In this document: piece after piece, positions 15,736 to 15,828 of the stretch
How positions within the stretch are numbered: position 1 is the first letter of the stretch
Layout of the letters: each line of letters begins with the position of its first letter
NCBI GenBank assembly: GCA_002405485.1
Contig: DHLW01000061.1
Coordinates: forward strand, 1-15,828
Direction of reading: 5' to 3'
Source of the DNA: Phycisphaerales bacterium UBA4658
GTDB lineage: Bacteria; Planctomycetota; Phycisphaerae; Phycisphaerales; UBA1924
DNA length: 15,828 nucleotides
Notes under the pieces: model-generated
Databases searched by the model: none
What the model was told of the DNA's origin: nothing
The model's input: only the letters and a program-made list of their open reading frames with translations
Program-made: the position numbers and the translations under genes

Positions 15736-15828
15736 CGGGCGGCGAGAGCGCGTCTGGCGGATCAGGAGCGGCGGCCAAGCTCTGCAAGGCGAGCCAGGCG
15801 ATCGGGCTCGCGGGAAGCCAGGAGCGGG
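15736..15828 (+). other. Window end, no gene seen
   Basis: These 93 GC-rich bases after prkA contain no terminator hairpin with a T-tract and no recognisable coding start. The absence of a terminator leaves open that prkA is the first gene of an operon continuing beyond the window. Confidence 0.4.

Overview
This is a GC-rich, gene-dense chromosomal stretch of about 15.8 kb from a bacterium with an outer membrane: it encodes an OprO/OprP-type porin and an entericidin-like lipoprotein. The mix of an intracellular family GH57 amylase, an Uup-type ABC-F ATPase, a PhoBR-like pair beside that porin, and genes with start-proximal TANNNT boxes makes me think of a planctomycete, perhaps Phycisphaerae. 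That placement is inference from gene content and composition; no rRNA or tRNA gene is present to fix it.

Layout, left to right. 1-1475: a secreted protein of unknown function (229-1206), lower in GC than its neighbours, lying between related hairpin-forming repeats. 1476-4844: a GH57 alpha-amylase-like enzyme followed by an Uup-type ABC-F ATPase, same strand. 4910-7225 (minus): a PhoR-like histidine kinase and a PhoB-like response regulator, regulator first in transcription order. 7226-7801: a long gene-free divergent region holding inverted and direct repeats and two good hairpins, apparently the regulator promoter plus the leader of the porin. 7802-9085: an OprO/OprP-like porin with a classical terminator. 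9165-9627: a non-coding stretch with an AT-rich promoter-like island, a hairpin and a perfect 16-bp palindrome covering the ribosome binding site of the next gene. 9628-10371: a membrane-anchored protein with a possible GAF-like domain. 10447-12276 (minus): arginyl-tRNA synthetase. 12444-12608: an entericidin-like small lipoprotein. 12620-13357 (minus): TrmB tRNA (guanine-N7) methyltransferase. 13579-15735: the PrkA serine protein kinase / AAA+ protein.

Functionally the window is mostly housekeeping (ArgS, TrmB, Uup) with stress or storage functions (GH57, PrkA, entericidin). The one tightly coupled system is the two-component pair and the divergent porin, which looks like a phosphate-limitation (Pho) locus.

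The most unusual signal is regulatory. Four genes with no Shine-Dalgarno sequence (GH57, ABC-F, argS, trmB) carry a TANNNT hexamer 6-9 nt before the ATG, two of them the identical TACGCT. Four others (229, 7802, 12444 and 13579) have strong Shine-Dalgarno sequences. This suggests two translation-initiation classes, one on leaderless mRNAs. I saw no CRISPR array, insertion sequence, prophage or biosynthetic cluster.
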